DNA from: Phoronis australis
Lineage: Eukaryota > Phoronida > Phoronidae
Direction of reading: 5' to 3'
Length of the DNA: 64,000 nt
Assembly (NCBI GenBank): GCA_002633005.1
Contig: NMRA01000399.1
Coordinates: 1,187-65,186, forward strand
Positions 23,138-35,452 of this stretch are shown one piece after another. Under the pieces are notes generated by a model, which was not told the DNA's origin, ran no database searches, and saw only the letters and a program-made list of their open reading frames with translations. The stretch's first letter is position 1. Each line of letters begins with the position of its first letter. A program made the position numbers and the translations under genes.

Positions 23138-23590
23138 TTTCAAGGTACCTAAGCCTACACGGTCAACGGACTCATAAACACGGGCACGGACGCATGAACA
23201 CGACTCACGGACCTGCAAACACCGTCCTGACTCACAAACACGGGAACGGACTCACAAAACACGATCCACGCACCCAAATACACGGGACACGGACTCGTAT
23301 TCACGAGGAAACACGATTAACGGACCGCCAAACACGGGTCATGGATTCATCGGCTTCCTGGGTCAGCTGACATCTCCATTTTGTCCGTAAACCGTTTTCG
23401 GCGGTCCGTTAACCGCGTTTCCTCGGAAATATGAGTCCGTGTCCCATGTATCTGAGTGCGTGGATCTTGTTCTGTGAGTCCGTTCCCGTGTTTGTGAGTC
23501 AGTGGACGGTGTTTGCGGTCCGTGAGTCGTGTTCATGCGTCCGTGGGCAGTGTTTATGAGTTCGTTAACCTTGTAGTTTAGGTACCTTGT
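23138..23590. repeat. Long hairpin (~210-bp arms) built of short internal repeats
   Basis: The left arm starts AAGGTACCTAAGCCTACA and the right arm ends TGTAGTTTAGGTACCTT. Between them almost every block on the left (GGACTCATAAACACGGGCAC, GCATGAACACGACTCACGG, CACGCACCCAAATACACGGG) has its complement in reverse order on the right, around a spacer near 23351-23375. Each arm is itself a run of ~18-20-bp units with AACACGG and GACTCA. A transcript would form a very long double-stranded stem. It may be a MITE or foldback element, or an endo-siRNA hairpin locus. Confidence 0.8.
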
Positions 23591-24367
23591 GTTTCACACT
23601 ATGACTTCTAGAGATTTACTACTTGACTGTTCTTTTATTGACTTATTCCTAAGTGCACTTTGTTGGCCTTTCTTATATCTACTTTTGCTTGAGATTCCAT
23701 TTTTTGTGTGATAAGTGTGAAATTTATGTACAGTATTAATGTAGTCAACAGCTCAAAGACTTTCGGTTTGAGGCAAAAGTGGATGCAAGGTGGCGTTTTG
23801 ATTGTCTATTTTCAAATTGTTTAGGTCCATAATTCTTTGGCTTAATGTTTTCAACTTTGAGGTCTACTCAGGTATTTTCTGCCGAGCGTGGTTAGTTTGC
23901 TGCTGCAACTTGTCGTCTTTGAGTTTTTCTGATTTGATGACTCTTTTATTGATTGAAACCTCACTTCATTTCAGTAATTTATCGGCGTCAGGGTGTTTGC
24001 ATCATAGTTCAGCTCTCTTTTTAAGTGTTCCATTTCACCAAGTGTCCGTCTTCAGAGCACCATTTTTGTTTCACAAGTGGTGTATGTTACCAGTGATTAT
24101 TTATTACTTTGATGTGACCTCCTGTGTGCGGTGTTTCATGTGTGTTTTTATTTTATATATTGGTGATAATAATACATATCTGCATAGGTGAGGATTGTGC
24201 CTGTGACATTGAGTCATTTAATCCGTCTGTAAAGAGGTATGTGCACACTGGACAAGGTAGTTTAACCTTGGAAAACAAGTTTACCAAAGTTTTGCCAATT
24301 AGAACAATACCTGTGGTAGTTGCAAGACCTAACTCAGCCAAAATGCAGTATCTGTTGTGAACGAGCA

Positions 24368-24475
24368 CAGATCAGGCAGTGTGGCCTAATGAGATAAGTG
24401 ACCAAGGTTGTGGCTTCGTGTCCAGCTGAGGCACACTGCTGGACTATCAAGTTAGGTCTCTGGCTGGACAGCTCG
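24368..24475 (+). repeat. tRNA-derived SINE
   Basis: A-box TGGCCTAATGAG at about 24381 and a B-box-like GGCTTCGTGTCC at about 24412, spaced as in a tRNA, within GCAGTGTGGCCTAATGAGAT. The body continues GAGGCACACTGCTGG. Too degenerate for a functional tRNA. Confidence 0.5.
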
Positions 24476-24479
24476 GTTC

Positions 24480-27118
24480 TATCTATATCTTAATTATTAA
24501 AGTTGACGTCATTATTTTAAGAAGGTCAAAAGGTCAACCTTCTGACCTAGTTTTTAGTTGTGTTCCATTTGAAAATGAAAGTATGGTAAAGTATCTTCAT
24601 ATTAGAATGCAATATTGAGAAAACAAGAAATTTTATCAAAATTTTTAACAAGGAAACCAATTTACTTCATCACTAGAAACTGTACATAGTGCAGTTGTAA
24701 TCAAAAACGACTAAACGTCACACGTTTTTGGCAATACAGTGAACATTTGTAAAATGAAGTTAAAATTTTGGCATTAATTTTGTTTGAATTTGAAGACAGA
24801 CTTTACCATAGACTTCGGGCATTTAGTGGAACTGGAAGGAAAAGTTTTTGAAAGTGGCCTTTTAACGAGATGTTTTTAATTGAAGGAATTGTGAACAGAA
24901 CAGAGGATGATTTTGTTATATGCCGAGTTTATTTTCGAAACAACTGATGAAGTGAATTCGAAATCTGTTCCCAAAAATTGCAGCAGGAATGAGTAGCAGT
25001 GGTGGCATATCAAATGATGACCAAGATGTGTAGTAAGGAGAAGTCATGATTCTAATGGATGGTTCAGTTTTGCAGAGAAGTCATTAGTCTGAAATAAATC
25101 ATTTTGTTGTTTTTTAAAAGCATTTTTATTCAAAATTCTTCAGTATGAAAACAAATTTAAAGAAATTGTACACTTTGCTTTGAAGGAAATTATAGACAAC
25201 TGCTTTGGAAAAACCAAAAAATCGTAATTTCATATTAAAGTAAGTAACAGCACGTATAATTTATAAACACTTTATTCAGAGCTTCAGGTTATATCGAGTT
25301 CTGAAAATAGGAAACAAGTATTTATACACAAGAACCATCAAATGTTATGAAAGTTGCTCTTGAAGATCAGGGCCGAGGAGTTATAATCTAAATTCTGACA
25401 TAACTAAGACACAAACTCAACCAATTGTCACATTATTAGGGAACAACTTTGCAAGTCGAAGTGTGCCATGCAATAAGTCACTTGTCTAGAGTAATTTCAG
25501 GGTCAGAGGTACGACCAGATTCCTCTTGCATCGGTATTCCCTGTTTCTCATAAGCAATAAGCACAGCTAACAACAAACTTCCATTTTGTCAAGGCCAGTA
25601 CGTAATGACGGATCACAACTTGTCAACGGACCACTTCTGCTGTAGATTTTTGTTTGCTCTCCATTGACAATGCGTGGAAATCTGCCAGCGGTCAGCCATA
25701 GTGAACTTTACATCACTTATTCAAAATATCGTATCCTTGGACGTGACGACGTGTTTACCAAACATGCTTCAGGCTTGTGATGCGTTGCCAAGTTGTCTAC
25801 TTCAAGCAGAACACATGTATTAACAAAACTCTTTTCTCACAAGTACAATTCTTTTCTTACAACTTCACAAATCAAATCTCCCAAAATAGTAATAAAGATG
25901 AGGATGCATGAAACATTTCTTTTCCCATTGAACCGCAGTTTCTTTCGCTCCAACACTGTTGAAATAATGGCAACACACAACAAAACGAAAGTAATCGCAC
26001 AAAAAACGCTTCTCTGTAATGATGGCTAATTCTGTGAACTATTATGGCAGCAAAATTCTAATTACAAAATAGTTTAGCCACGTTACTAACAATCGTGTTA
26101 GTTTCCCTTCATTCATTCTCGGTCATCAGGGGAGACTACTCTCGACGGTCATCAGGGGAGACTACTCTGACGATGAATTTGGCATGATGGAGAATTATGG
26201 GTAATTTGTCTGAATATGTTTGGCTTGAACTGTAATCGTGTCAAGAGAAAAATAGAGGTCGTGAGAAACTCACTGCATCAATGAGAAAATACCTAAATTT
26301 TAAAAGAGAACACCGGTGTGATATGAGAGATTGCATCAATATAGCCCATGTGATCTGTGAGAGAAGATTGCATCAATATAGGAACAGCGTAAATATTGTG
26401 TCACAAAAATTGAACAGGAATTCAAAGATAACGTCACAAATTTTTGACAAGCTGACACTATCATGATCTACCGATTCAAATATATCACCAAATTGGTACT
26501 TTTCTAATCACTTGAATTAAAAGTTTTCTTGATATTAAACGAAGCATCAGCACAGGATATCGAATTGTAGCAATACGTCTATGCTTAATTAAAATTACTT
26601 CAGCATCACTCTCCTCAACAGACAATCATTCCTGCCCAATAGTCAAAACAGTCTTGCATGTAGAAAAATAACACTTCAAAGTACTTACAAAAATCCATCG
26701 CCAACCATTAGTTTGCCTCCAAAAATAATGAAACGAAGCATATTTTTAAAGTAAGTTACACTGGAACAACAGTTACACGTCATTCACTTTAAGATTTTGT
26801 GTTTGCAAGGTGAAATACGTGATTGCGGAAGAACGACAAAAGGGAACAAGACTTATACTACACGAAAAACATAAAATTGCTTGATGAACAAAAACATACT
26901 TCAGACACTGATTTGTCACTAAGACACAGATGAGGAATTAGTTGACAATTGCCCTTAAACCACAGCTTGATCTATGCATCTTAACGGCACAAATTTCTGT
27001 TCAGTAACATATATCTCCGCCCCCTCCACAGGCTCCACCCCTAATGCATGTTAGGTGACTCCCCTTGTACATGCCACGACCTATCTACACGCTACACCCT
27101 GACACAAGCCACGCCCCT
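24480..27118. other. Intergenic, no gene seen
   Basis: No coding region is supported. A 28-bp stretch (CGGTCATCAGGGGAGACTAC...) is directly repeated at 26120-26170. The surrounding block (TTCATTCT, then GATGAATTTGGC) is distantly repeated at 54115-54165, suggesting a dispersed repeat. Confidence 0.4.
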
Positions 27119-30100
27119 CTACATGCCAGGCAGATCACTCATGCTCTTTTCACGTGACTCCGTCCACGCCTTGGCAATGGTTCTCTTCATCTCATCATCT
27201 CCATCTTCATACATCTTCTTCATCATGTTCATCAGACTCTCCTGCGGATCTTGGCTTTCGTCGTATTTTGGCATTTTGCTTAAATGAACGTAAGTTTTGA
27301 ACTAAGTTTTATAACAGCAACACAACTATGACGAAATGAGCATCAGGGCCCAGTTGCATAAAAGTTATACGTCGTATAGCAACAATGACATCGCATTATC
27401 ATGCGTCACGTTGTTATTGTTGAACAATGCACCTCATGTCAGCGGATAACTTTTGAAGCTTTATGCAACCCACCCTGGTCAGCATGACATGTGACTGGCA
27501 CATGACTGGCACACGAGCCCACTGATGGACAGTTCAGCTGGTGGATTCCACGTAAAGTGACTGAGAAACACTTCAATTATAAATTCATGTCTGATTTTCG
27601 CACGGCATGAAAAGAATCTCAAAATCAAAAAGTAAATAGTCATGCCATCTCTTGAAAAGACAATTGAATCGATTGATTGCTCACATGAAATAAATGATTA
27701 ACTGACAGTTACAGCATTAAACATCAATTTTCCTTAATGTTTACCATTGTACAGTTGAGGTGCATGGCACAAATGTATTTTTTTTCTTTTGACAGGTGAT
27801 TATACAGTAATAGTGCCCCAATACCCGCGACAAAAAACCACCTAAACTTACTCCTTGCTCTCTTTCGCATCAGCTTCTCGCTTTGTCACATAAGCCCAAG
27901 TCTTCACCTCTGATTTCTTCAACATAACCAACACACTATCGGCCTTCACCTTAAAGCAAGTTAAGCAGAATGCTTCAACAGTATAAAGTAAAGACGGACA
28001 TCGGTATAATATATTAAAATATTCCCTGCATTTAGAGCGGTATGCACTTTATCAAGGGTGTGACACAGACTGATAGATAGATATGTGACGCAGCACAGAA
28101 GATGACATGGTGACGTACAACAAGAACAATATGGATCCTAACAAGCCACAGAGGGAGCATGCATGAAGAGACGAAGAATCTCAACAGAAAAAGGTGCCTA
28201 ACGTATATTATTCACTGCACACTTGCAATGATATACCTACGTCCCTGTTTAGACCTCTGGCGTGGCTATAGAATGTGGCAATGAACTCAGCCTCGTACGT
28301 TCTCCGAGAGTTGATATAAGGCAATCGCCTTTAACTACTAACACATTAATGTCACTGATAGTGTGTCCCACAAGATTGAAATGATTCCCGGTGAGGACCA
28401 CCTTATTGTTGTGCAGGATCATCTGTTTATGGCCGTTCATTCTCGTGCGTAATGGGTTACAAGTCTCCTCAAAATACAAAGCGCGAGGACAACACATCTA
28501 ATCAGATAAGCAGTACAGGCACTTGAGCATGTGAGCTTATTGCCGATTCCATACGAGACACCATCAAGGCCTGTAACAGACTCCTCTGATATACGAGTGC
28601 AAGTCGAGCACCTCCGTTTCTCACATCTCACAGCAGGGACTCATCTAGGATTTGAAAATTGGGGGTCCAAATTCGTGAGACTGATGAGTCGTGCAAAGCG
28701 TAAATCTGAGGCACACAGCGCTGATGGAGGGGGGGGGGGAACCTGGGGCGCCCAGCGCTGATGGGGGGGAAGGTGGGGGTGAAGCTCCCCTCACCCGCTG
28801 AGGAAAAAAATTGTTACATAAAAAAGGTCATTTCCTTGCATTTTATTTAGCACACTGTTTGCGTGTCTTTTTCTTGTTCAAAGGATGGCACATAGGGAAA
28901 CTAAACAAAAATTAGGAGGTTTGTTCCATTCAGGATTTGTGTATATTGTCACTAGACTGCAAAAATCAAGATCTGTAAATATTTTTAGTAAGATAATCTG
29001 TGTAGAGTTGCATGTTAGACAGATAATCCACAGCATGAGTACAGTACTCAATGTATCTTGAAACTCTCAAAATAGAAGTGTACTACTTTAATGCAGCTGA
29101 GAAACCATTTAAAATTATGAGAAGACAATGAAGTCGCATTCGAAAGGACCTGAAGAAATATATCCTAGAGTACTTGTCTACGTTTCATTACATCGCACAG
29201 TACTGCAATTCACGAGTCCACAAAAACAAGGCCATATCCTCAACAAATTCACAACTCAGTATCACCAGTGCTCAACACGGGCGAAAATCTCCGCTGGAAA
29301 ATAGAAGTGACGGCGTATGTGCACTCGCACGTTTATACCAGGACTTAGCTTCGTAAAGGATCGTGACCAAAAAACGTCGAAACTCAGTGTTTGAATTTGG
29401 CATTCGTATTTTTACGTTTCTAAATGTTTTTCCGAGCGCTTTACTCGTAAATTTCACGTTGTTTGGCTACGAGCGTCGCCAGTGGTCGCCGCGGACATCG
29501 TAGTTGTTAACGTCTTCTGCATTGCATTATAAGTGGACGCTTTGTTGAATTGAAACTTACAAGGTCGAAAGTCAATCACAGTCTTTCATAGTACGCTACA
29601 AGAAATTTATTCTTAAAAAGAACCATTCTTTTCTTGCAATTTAAGAGCCTGGTTCACGGCCGAGGTAACAGAAGCTGTGCACGTGACTGGCTGACCAATT
29701 TTTTCCATACACGGCACGCAGTGCCACACACAGAGGATAAACTCGAATCGCCCAATAATCATGGAATTCAACAAAAAGTTGAACTATTTCGAGGCAATTT
29801 ACTATCATGCTAAGTTAGTCATTGAATACGTAACCAACATTACACACCACATTTTTTTCTCGTAAAGTTTGCACTGCATTTTCGCGCATCAATAGAAGTA
29901 GTTCGGCTGTGCGGATTTTTTTGATAATTTTTCATTCATTCGTTCGACTTGCAACGGAACTATGCGAACAAATTAAGGAAGTTTGCGCCAAGTTTTATCT
30001 GGTTTGCATGTTCAACGACATTGATGGCATTTGTATGGCAGGTCAGTGCTACAATTTTGGCGGGTATCATTTTTTTCGAAGTGTATGTTCTCAGCTATTT

Positions 30101-33100
30101 CAAATTGGCTACTCCGCCGAATAAATCGAGTGCCGCTTCAACTTCCGCGTCGGCAACTAGCATTAGGGGTACGGCAAATCCTTTGAAGTTCGGGTGTGGG
30201 TTCTTTAATTTAAAAGATTAAGTGTCCATGTACGGTTAGTTAGCGCTGGATGCAATACTTCTCGACACTAGCCGTGCGGGGGATTACGTATGAAGTCACC
30301 TTGACGTCACAGAAAAGGAAGGTATTTCCCAAAGATGGCTGCCAGTATTTGCCGATCGTCATTGTGACATTTATAGTAAAAAGAGACGGCAAAAGTTTCT
30401 AATGTCGAGTTATTTCTTAATATTTAGCGAACTTAAACAATGAATTGTAGGTTTCAATAAAATTTATTAATAATAATCAAATGTTAAAATTCTTCATTTA
30501 GCCATCATTTTCACCGAGGTTGTCTTGGAACAGGCAGTCTTTTTTCCGTCTTGGCTGTGCCGTCCAAAGCCGTCATAGATAAATCCCTGTCTCACAGAGC
30601 CCACCTGTAGGTGATCTGCATTTATAAACCTGATTGTAACTACAATTTTCCTCAGGATGCTGGCTATAGACGTGGCCTGCTGAGGAAAACATTAGTTAAT
30701 TGCTCTTCGTCCGAGTTCATCAAAAATCATGTTCAGTCCTTTCGTCACAAGTTTGTATCCTGGTGTGAATCAACATGCTCTTATCTTGCCTATTCACCTG
30801 GTCCTTAAGGATCAGGAGTTGCTCCTTAGAGATAGATTGTACCTTGGATAGAGTGTCAGATACCAAACACAGTTCATAACCCCTTTCAACAAACCTAGTG
30901 GACAACAGTCCACCTTCTCTACAGAAATCCTCATCGTCTGTGCATATGTGGAGATGGTGAACACCCTGACTGTAAATAATAGACAGCTTAAAATGAGGGG
31001 TGGAACACTATATTAGTGATTCTTCATCATGAAGACATCACTACATTTTCAATTTTTTTTTTGAAAAAACTGACCTTGAACTTGCTTGTCTCTGGAATTA
31101 TGGGATACATGAGATGTGAGACGCCGAGTCGATAATTCTTTCCATTTAGCTCACGAATAAGTAGATGAAAGGAGCTGGAAGAAATTGTGAAAGACAATTT
31201 ATTCACTATTAACACATCCAATGATATTTGACTTCATTGAGGGTTATCACACACATTGACAAAATGCAAGGAGTCAAAAGTCTCAAAACAACCACCGGAC
31301 TTAAGTGCAGGTTCCTGTGAAGCCTCCTTGGCCCTTCATTACAAGTTCACACAAACACGGCGACAGCACATCAGTATTTCCGTGTTAATTTCTTATTTTT
31401 TGCTTATTACTTAGATTTGTCTTTCATTTTGTAATTATGTTTTTGTCTTGCTATCTGTTTGTTATTTACTGAGGGCCCCCATGGAATGCAGTGTGAACTG
31501 ATGGGGCTACCCTCATTGTAACTATTTCATTAATAAATAATAAATAAACAACTATAAAGATGTTATAAACATACATTTGCCCATTAAAACACAGTTTGTA
31601 TAACTTTCTCTTGTAATTGGCCTTAACTTGTAGCTCACTCAGATGATTTGTGAGCTGAAGAAGAATTAATAGTTTGGTTGTGCTCCGTGCAATAAACTCC
31701 AGATTCATAGTGATCGCTAAAGACACACCATGACAAGCTCAATCATCGAGCTTCATACAGAACAATAGACACATCACGACAAGCTCAATCATCGAGATTC
31801 ATACAGAACAATAGACACATGATGACAAACTCAATCATCAAACTTCATACAATAAGAAACTGCCAGCTGTTACTAAGCCCAATAACTAACTTTAATATGA
31901 GAATGGAGACCAGATTTATAGCAGTAACTGTACAACATTATAAGTTGTTTTTTTCACAGGAGGATTTACACTACTTATGACTAAATGTAACTGGAAAAAA
32001 TTCTATAAATTGTTACAAAAAACAATCTTTGCCGAGTTAAGTCTAATAATTATGCAATAGAAATACCCAAGCTGTTGTTCATATACTACATGGAACTTTG
32101 CATTACAGCTCAGCACACAAGGATAACAGACATCATTCAATTAACTGTTTTTACAATGGCTGACAAGCTCAGCATACCAGGATAAAAAATTAATAAAGTT
32201 TGCACGGATACAACTGCATGAGTGAAAAACGCGAACCTGATCGTCTCTTTCTAAACAGCTTAACAGCATTTCATTTTTAAAACCTCGTTAATAAAGCCCA
32301 TATTGAATACTAACCTTTGTGTAAACTCACACGTCACATTCTCTTGAGGCAACTTTCCGACTCCGTCAGCAGTCACATAGATCTTCATAAACTTATCAGA
32401 CTGATCCCATGCTGAATGTATGAAAAAAACATGAATGTATGACGAAACAACCGATAGGACACCTCAGAACTGTTTATAATGGTAAGACACAATTTATACA
32501 AGTACAATCATTGAACATCACAGAATAGCGGAGTTGCAACGCCGCCATATTGGAAATGGGTCAGAATGTTGCATTGTGGTTAAGCCGGTAAACAAGTACG
32601 TCGGCAAGCGTGGGGGCGAACCGGCCACAGGGAGGTTATACGCGTTGTGTGCCTGGCATGCAATAATACCAGTCAGCGAGATAAAAAATTTAGTAACTAC
32701 CTGTTTCCCAAGGATCAAGAACTGCGTTAAACATGGGTCAGAGACATTAGTAGAGATGGTAGCAAAGGACGACTTCGTGAATTCTTTCCGACTTGGTAGC
32801 ATAAAGTATGCAGCGCTCATTTTGAGGGCGGCAAGAAAACGTATCTTGACAACTGCCCAACAATATCTCCCTTCAAAGAAACAGTAACAAAATACTCTAC
32901 GGCGTTTGGTAGTGAAAAAAAATCTTGTTTTCGCTTGACCAGAACCAAGCCAACATGAGCAATTTTGAGGATAATGCCTCTGCACAATCACCTGTTCTGG
33001 GTCAACACACTTAACGTACGCTCACTATATGTATTACGCGCTAGGATAAAGCGTGCAGAATATTATTATTTACTTTCTACAAAATTGTGGTGCATTGCTA

Positions 33101-35324
33101 TCAAAATTCATTGTTAAATTACGATCATTTTTCATAAAATTGTGTTGGAAGTCCCAGGGTGAAATCTTGCCGACAAATGCGTAGCTGCCGGTCTCGCAAT
33201 CGTCGATAGGGCTTGAATTCTTGAATAAGAATACAGCTTCGACTCAACAAATTACCTGAAATCCTCCTCAAGTTTTCCAAATAGCGTCTCTAAGATTTTT
33301 AAATCCTTGTGGATTAACTGCAGATTAAGTCCAAATCTGCGCTAGATTGTAGCCCGCAACACGATAAAAATCTCTGGAGGAACACACGTTGTTGTCATGT
33401 AACGTTTGTTTTGAAGTTTGTATGCGTGTGTGTGACAGTAAGCGTGCGTGTGCTTGTCATCAGAGTTCATTTGCCAGAGTAATGTAATGACCTAGGTGTG
33501 CATTGTATCCAAAGAAATTAAGTCAAGCAGTCAAGCAGAGCGTGTTTTAATATTTAGTTTAGCACTTGCTGGCCTCATCTGCTAAAAAATGTTTGAGAAT
33601 TTTTTCGGTAAGACCGAAATGTCATTCATTGAGTCGCCGGGTGAGTAGATGCTTGACGGTAGTGTAACAGCTATTTTCCGGAAGATTTGGGGTGCAAGGG
33701 TGCGAAGTGGGTCATTTTGACCTTAAAAACACCAATTACGATTAGTTAAATAATTTCTCTTCAAAAAATGCAAAAGTTTTTTACGGTATTAGAAACTTTC
33801 GGAAATTAGTGTCAATATTTATTTGCCGATGCTTTGTTACCCGTTTCATGAATAGATAGTTCCCGACTAAATGTCTTCGATGACAGCCGGTACATTATGC
33901 AGCTCGCGCTTCTTGGCCGCGTGCTAACACTGGTCGATTTTTTATTAGTCTTCGATTCACGGTTTTCACGTGTACAAAGAAGTTTGGATTCCTGTTGAGG
34001 CCGGAGAAGATCTTTAACTGAAAGAAACAATGCAAGGCCGCTGACAAGTACGCTGCATCTCTTTTCAAAGTCCACACCCGCGTACTGGGGCACATCCCTC
34101 TCAAGAGCAGCAAAACTTCTGCGTTCTTTTTGAATCGCGACGTAAGTTTGAAGTGTATACGGACATAACGGTGAGGCTCGTGGTCTGCAAATTCAGGACT
34201 GTCGGATCTTTCAATTGATAAATTGGAGACGTTAGAACTGTAGGTAAGGGCATTTTTCGCATGTAGTTCATGGGCTGGGCGCTTACTTTAGCAAAGTCTG
34301 AAAACGCGTTGGGGCACTTGTTGGGGCATGGGCGCTTATTAGGGCGAATAGCGGCAGAATTGCATACAGCAGCATAGTTTAATGCACACAAATCACACGT
34401 CATGCAAACCAATCGGCCATTCCATTTACCCTTATCAATCCCAATAGCCTTTGCGCACCCTAATTTCCGGACATGCGCAATCGTTAAATCGGTTCGGTTG
34501 CAACTCCGCTATTGCACAATGTGCGTGAAATCAAAACCCCGACATTTGCAGTCATGCGACATTTTGTAAGACAACAGCAATTTTTTACACACAAGAAGGA
34601 ACGTCCATTGAATGTGTGATTTCATGGTTGAAATTATGAATTTTAAGTTACTCCGTGCATGTGACCAAAGATTTGCAACTTATGAATTCGACAAAACAAA
34701 TTTTGAGAATGTTCAACAAGCCAAACATAAAACAGGGTTTTTGAAGACCAAAAAGTGACCACTAACAAATAGCTCTAGTGCCTGAAACTGATGTTCTATA
34801 TTGTGGCTACCAATAACGCTACGCCATGTTCAAGTTGCATACTGTGGCTACCAATATTTTGTAAACTTCTTGGCATTCACAATACTGTTAAAGTTTTATG
34901 AAAAATGAAAAAAAAAACTTTAGAAATTATTCTTGTGCAAGATGTGACTTTACTGAAGCCTCGGCTGAAATGTGTGAGTTCGACAGTTTCTCTTGGATAC
35001 TTTCAAACATCGACAGCATGTCCTTCACCCCATATTTAAAAGGTTATTTACAAGAAAAAGCTTCTAAACTTTAGACTGAATTAAGGTGATTGTCAACACA
35101 CCATAGTTCTCAACATTGACCGTGTATGTCTTTGGTACCCTGACTTGAGAACCCTCAGTTTTGCTCGATGAGTTCGCCGATGGTTCAGACACTGGCGCTT
35201 CCTTCTCCTCTAAGGTCAGAATAGATGTCTGAAGCTTGCGCACCTCCATCGCTAGAATGTCTCGCACCTTCTCCCGTGTCGTTAGGCCCAACAGGCGTTT
35301 AAACTCTTCTAGGTCATACTTAAG
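27119..35324 (-). CDS. CACYBP: Calcyclin-binding protein / Siah-1-interacting protein (CacyBP/SIP)
   Basis: Five coding exons on the minus strand, in order 35324-35102, 32411-32315, 31174-31075, 27949-27852 and 27279-27119, align along human CacyBP. Exon 2 has [12 protein letters not shown] to [11 protein letters not shown] (N-terminal dimerisation helices, then the CS domain). Exon 3 has [18 protein letters not shown]. Exon 4 has [20 protein letters not shown]. Exon 5 has [20 protein letters not shown]. Exon 6 has [20 protein letters not shown] (SGS domain). Phases match at each join. The family links Siah-1 to Skp1 in beta-catenin degradation and binds S100 proteins. The first exon (about 8 residues) was not found. 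Exons 2 and 3 occur again at 37040-38064. The last exon has a one-base disruption near 27240 unless an alternative acceptor is used. Confidence 0.9.
27344..27482. mobile_element. Short MITE with GTTGCATAAA inverted ends
   Basis: CAGGGCCCAGTTGCATAAAA and AGTTAT on the left are mirrored by ATAACTTTTGAAGC and TTTATGCAACCCACCCTGG on the right, giving a ~135-bp palindromic element in the last CACYBP intron. No coding capacity. Confidence 0.6.
28249..28640 (-). pseudogene. Penelope-like retroelement relic (GIY-YIG region)
   Basis: Two overlapping frames together resemble the C-terminal GIY-YIG endonuclease region of Penelope-like elements. One has the Cys motif CEKRRCSTC and then [15 protein letters not shown]. 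After a frameshift, the other has [37 protein letters not shown]. The core YIG is degraded (LYFEET where LYIGET is usual), and frames are broken, so it is inactive. It lies in a CACYBP intron, same strand. Confidence 0.6.
28700..28800 (+). repeat. G-rich low-complexity tract
   Basis: A run of ten or more G at 28731-28739 and repeated GCGCTGATGG.GGGG around it. Such tracts can form G-quadruplexes on the plus strand; no other content is seen. Confidence 0.5.
29928..30221 (+). CDS. Small hydrophobic frame, unassigned
   Basis: An open frame without a 5' ATG, with a Leu/Ile/Val-rich segment ([20 protein letters not shown], then [15 protein letters not shown]) that could be two membrane spans, followed by a Ser/Ala-rich tail. 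It lies antisense in a CACYBP intron. The composition is more protein-like than that of its neighbours, but there is no start codon, splice signal or recognised family. It may be chance. Confidence 0.2.
   Translation, partial: FFIHSFDLQRNYANKLRKFAPSFIWFACSTTLMAFVWQVSATILAGIIFFEVYVLSYFKLATPPNKSSAASTSASATSIRGTANPLKFGCGFFNLKD
30720..30905 (-). pseudogene. Penelope-like reverse-transcriptase fragment
   Basis: The frame contains [20 protein letters not shown] then SISKEQLL, the RFxxRGY-type motif typical of the end of the reverse-transcriptase domain in Penelope-like elements. Only about 60 codons remain. It has the same orientation as the GIY-YIG relic 2.1 kb away and may come from the same old insertion. 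Confidence 0.45.
31472..31545 (+). repeat. Dispersed repeat tail (GAGGGCCCCCATGGAA family), copy 2
   Basis: GAGGGCCCCCATGGAATGCA, GGGGCTACCCTCATTGTAA, ending TTAATAAATAATAAATAAA. Same layout as 9068-9148. Confidence 0.55.
31735..31855. repeat. 46-bp tandem repeat, ~3 copies
   Basis: The unit contains GACAAGCTCAATCATCGAGC and TTCATACAGAACAATAGACA. The same array occurs at 36437-36575 and forms the left edge of the duplicated block. Confidence 0.75.
32527..34510. mobile_element. 1984-bp DNA transposon insertion with 14-bp terminal inverted repeats
   Basis: The element starts AGCGGAGTTGCAAC and ends GTTGCAACTCCGCT. Comparison with copy B gives the empty site (CACAGAATTGCAC at 37246-37258): the insertion duplicates AT (32525-32526 and 34511-34512). 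Inside are unassigned frames, for example plus 32534-32887 and minus 34101-34412, with no recognised transposase. Parts of 33040-34010 are diverged copies of sequence at 45950-46500, so it belongs to a family. It lies in a CACYBP intron. Confidence 0.75.
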
Positions 35325-35340
35325 CTGTAACAAGAGAATC

Positions 35341-35450
35341 TGAATGAGGTTCACAGATCAGAGGAGTGAGGTTCATAGAAGATCAGAGGAGTGAGGTTCA
35401 CAGAAGATCAGAGGAGTGAGGTTCATAGAAGATCAGAGGAGTGAGGTTCA
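35341..35450. repeat. 25-bp tandem repeat beside CACYBP exon 2
   Basis: Copies of GAGGTTCATAGAAGATCAGA plus GGAGT; a related array follows the second exon copy at 38090-38215. Confidence 0.75.
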
Positions 35451-35452
35451 GT

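Noticed and set aside
23802-24191. 129-codon plus-strand frame rich in Phe, Leu, Ser and Cys
   Set aside because: Composition is that of T-rich DNA read in frame; there are no splice signals, family motifs or conserved pattern.
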